A stretch of DNA of 43,588 nucleotides from JBCCCJ01 sp039029315 (GTDB lineage Bacteria; Bacteroidota; Bacteroidia; J057): positions 1-43,588 of the forward strand of contig JBCCGK010000100.1 of assembly GCA_039029315.1 (NCBI GenBank), in the 5' to 3' direction. Each line of letters starts with the position of its first letter. Positions within the stretch are counted from its first letter, which is position 1. Shown one piece after another: positions 41,749-43,588 of this stretch. The translations under genes were made by a program, and so were the position numbers. The notes under the pieces were generated by a model that had not been told where the DNA came from, did no database searches, and saw only the letters and a program-made list of their open reading frames with translations.

Positions 41749-43380
41749 ATGAAATACCTGTGCTCCTTGCTCGTGCTGGCCTTCATATCTATTGAGGGAT
41801 ATAGTCAGTCTCGTACAGTCCCGATTTTGTCGCATCCAGCATCTGTAGAAGTGGAAATCGTTTCAGTGCTGAATTCCTCCTTTCGGGAAACCAATCTCTC
41901 TATTACCCCTGATGGTCGCTATCTCTATTTCATGTCAGGACGTGGGGGGCAGGAGTGGTCAACCAGATATGGCTTTTTTTTTCAGGGAAAACGAGAATTT
42001 GATGGAGATATCTGGTACAGTGAACAAGTAGATGGCGAATGGCAAAGGCCTGAGGTATTGGACAAACCGATTAACTCTGCGCAAGGAGAAGATGAACCCA
42101 ATATCTCCCCGGATGGCCAACGTGTTCGTTTTCAAAGCTGGAATAGAGGCTGGGAAAAGACCGGTGGGCCATATTATGAGTCGACTTTGTCTGGTGTGGA
42201 TTGGGGCAAGCCCAAGGGATTGGGAAGCGGAATCAATCAATTTTTTGTCCGACACCACTATGCCACAGACGGGATGAGCATCTCTCCCAATGGGGAATAC
42301 TATATCGTCGCAGCAGGGCCGAATTACGACGGACGTCTGGATTTGTATCTCAGCAGGCATCAGGCTGACGGAAGCTGGACCTACCCCAGACCCTTGTCGG
42401 TGAATACGCGCAAGGATGAGCGATCCATTTTTATCGCCGGAGATAGCAAGACCTTGTATTTCGCCTCAGATGGGTATGGAGGTATGGGGGGATTGGATTT
42501 GTTCAAAGGAGTGTTGCAGCCAGATGGAACCATATCGGACATTGTAAACCTTGGAGCACCTTTTAACACCAAAGCTGATGACTATGGGTTTCTCCTGACA
42601 GCAGATGGACGAGAAGCATATTTTGTCCGGGATGGGGATATTTATTTTGCAGATCTCACGGAGGCTGATCCCGGAATCAAGCCAGGAGCGACCCTGTTGA
42701 TCAATGGAACCGTCAAGACTGAAAAAGGGAAGGCCCTGGCCTCTGAGATAGAACTGGTCGATCCTAAAAGTGGGCAACTCCTTGCAGAGGGCTTAAGCAA
42801 TAGTCGGAATGGAGAATATGCGCTTGCCATCGCGTGGAAGCCAGGACCATTTGTGATGCGTGCACAACCCAAGTCTTATTATGCGATCACAGAGACAATT
42901 AGGAAGAAGGAGGTTGGTGACAATCGCTCGATTCGACTGGACTTTGTTTTTTCCGAATCACTCAAGGTCATCACACGGGGAGAATCGCCATCTGTACATC
43001 GTGCTCTGGTTTCTCCTACACCTACTCCTGTGGATTTGGATGAGCCGTTTGTCTTGCTATTTGACCACAACAGTGCCACAGTCAAGAAAGAATATGCACA
43101 CCTGCTTCAAGGTCTGGCGAAGCTGCAAAAGAAGTACCCGGATCTGAGACTCGCGCTGGATGGACACACCGACAGCAATGGAAGTGATGGTTTCAATCTT
43201 GATCTATCACACAGACGGGTGATGGCAGTGGCAAGATGTCTGCAAATGGAAGGGGCAGAGCGTGCACGATTATGGTGGGACTATTGCGGGGAGGCCAAGC
43301 CCGTGGCCGATAATGAAGAAGAATTTGGCCGGGCAGATAATCGCAGGGTGGAAATCAAGATCGTGCGCGTGGAGGACTAA
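41749..43380 (+). CDS. OmpA-family protein with PD40/WD40-like propeller
   Basis: The 543-residue protein has a signal peptide (about 1-19). Residues about 45-300 form a PD40-type propeller, with repeats such as LSITPDGRYLYFMSG, PNISPDGQRVRFQS and MSISPNGEYYIVA. Residues about 315-400 are a carboxypeptidase-regulatory-like beta-sandwich, and about 430-540 an OmpA C-terminal peptidoglycan-binding domain (LLFDHNSATV, DGHTDSNGSDGFNLDLSHRR, RADNRRVEI). This order resembles the T9SS accessory protein PorE, but no TPR part is present. It likely links the outer membrane to the cell wall. Confidence 0.88.
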   Translation: MKYLCSLLVLAFISIEGYSQSRTVPILSHPASVEVEIVSVLNSSFRETNLSITPDGRYLYFMSGRGGQEWSTRYGFFFQGKREFDGDIWYSEQVDGEWQRPEVLDKPINSAQGEDEPNISPDGQRVRFQSWNRGWEKTGGPYYESTLSGVDWGKPKGLGSGINQFFVRHHYATDGMSISPNGEYYIVAAGPNYDGRLDLYLSRHQADGSWTYPRPLSVNTRKDERSIFIAGDSKTLYFASDGYGGMGGLDLFKGVLQPDGTISDIVNLGAPFNTKADDYGFLLTADGREAYFVRDGDIYFADLTEADPGIKPGATLLINGTVKTEKGKALASEIELVDPKSGQLLAEGLSNSRNGEYALAIAWKPGPFVMRAQPKSYYAITETIRKKEVGDNRSIRLDFVFSESLKVITRGESPSVHRALVSPTPTPVDLDEPFVLLFDHNSATVKKEYAHLLQGLAKLQKKYPDLRLALDGHTDSNGSDGFNLDLSHRRVMAVARCLQMEGAERARLWWDYCGEAKPVADNEEEFGRADNRRVEIKIVRVED

Positions 43381-43448
43381 CACAGATGCCTAGCAAATTT
43401 GAACACAGAGACACAAGCTCTTTCAGATTGTTATATCTTTTGATCTGA

Positions 43449-43588
43449 GAGACTGTTTGGAAATCTGTTACTTATTTTTTGTACGCGTATTTTTTCCTCA
43501 TTCTGCGGCTTTTTTTGTTCCCATAGCACCACTATGAGAACAAAAAAGGGCCTTGACTGAGAAAAAAATACCCCATAAAAATTCTCAG
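43449..43588. mobile_element. Foldback mini-element, copy 3 (cut by window edge)
   Basis: GAGACTGTTTGGAAATCTGT at 43449 starts a sequence about 92% identical over 140 bp to 3044-3183, including the CATAGCACCACTATG centre (one arm has a mismatch). The preceding bases TGA fit a TNA target site. The right end is outside the window. It follows the OmpA gene. Confidence 0.75.

Noticed and set aside
1..43588. tRNA, rRNA and CRISPR arrays
   Set aside because: No cloverleaf-like T-loop sequences, rRNA motifs or regularly spaced direct repeats were seen by eye; a tRNA or CRISPR search program could still show otherwise.

Overview
This window looks like a chromosomal stretch from a free-living, probably aquatic or marine, member of the Bacteroidota. 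A Saprospiria-like lineage would fit, but that rank is only a guess. Support comes from two proteins with type IX secretion (T9SS) C-terminal sorting domains, a hybrid two-component regulator of the 7TM-DISM/AraC type, DUF5916, DUF1593 and DUF4345 proteins, many lipoprotein signal peptides, an OmpA/PD40 envelope protein and weak Shine-Dalgarno sites. No rRNA, tRNA, CRISPR array or phage module was seen. Intergenic DNA is unusually rich in dispersed palindromic repeats.

Layout. 1-3.2 kb: the broken end of an IS3-type element, a dispersed repeat, a CHAT-protease/TPR protein (minus strand) and a complete 161-bp foldback mini-element. 3.3-13.8 kb (plus strand): a secreted protein with two DUF1593 domains, an AAA/PD-(D/E)XK protein, a DUF5916 outer-membrane protein, a secreted S9 peptidase, a DJ-1/PfpI protein and a Crp/Fnr regulator. 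13.8-15.3 kb: composite repeats, a thioredoxin-fold protein without its cysteines, a half mini-element and a DUF2470 protein. 15.8-20.0 kb: an epoxide-hydrolase-like protein, a DUF4345 membrane protein, a decayed serine-hydrolase gene, two lipoproteins and a fragment of an NAD(P)-binding gene.

20.0-26.1 kb (minus strand) is the most interesting part. A four-gene operon encodes a haloalkane-dehalogenase-like lipoprotein fused to an uncharacterised domain, a stand-alone lipoprotein paralogous to that domain, a LytS-type histidine kinase and a LytTR response regulator. The kinase start overlaps the preceding stop, and kinase and regulator abut. Next comes a two-gene unit for a coiled-coil secreted protein and a DUF2147 protein. 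About 70 bp upstream of the operon and 88 bp upstream of the coiled-coil gene lie near-identical sites, each two TGTTCAAT-like repeats exactly 21 bp apart, the geometry expected for a LytTR regulator. I infer an autoregulated envelope-sensing regulon.

26.3-43.6 kb: a sulfatase, the hybrid sensor-regulator, a secreted beta-protein plus T9SS protein pair, a DnaE-type polymerase of the short accessory kind, a T9SS esterase, a TfoX-like protein, a strikingly GC-rich non-coding segment, a penicillin-acylase-family lipoprotein, an aldehyde dehydrogenase, an OmpA/PD40 protein and the start of another copy of the foldback mini-element.
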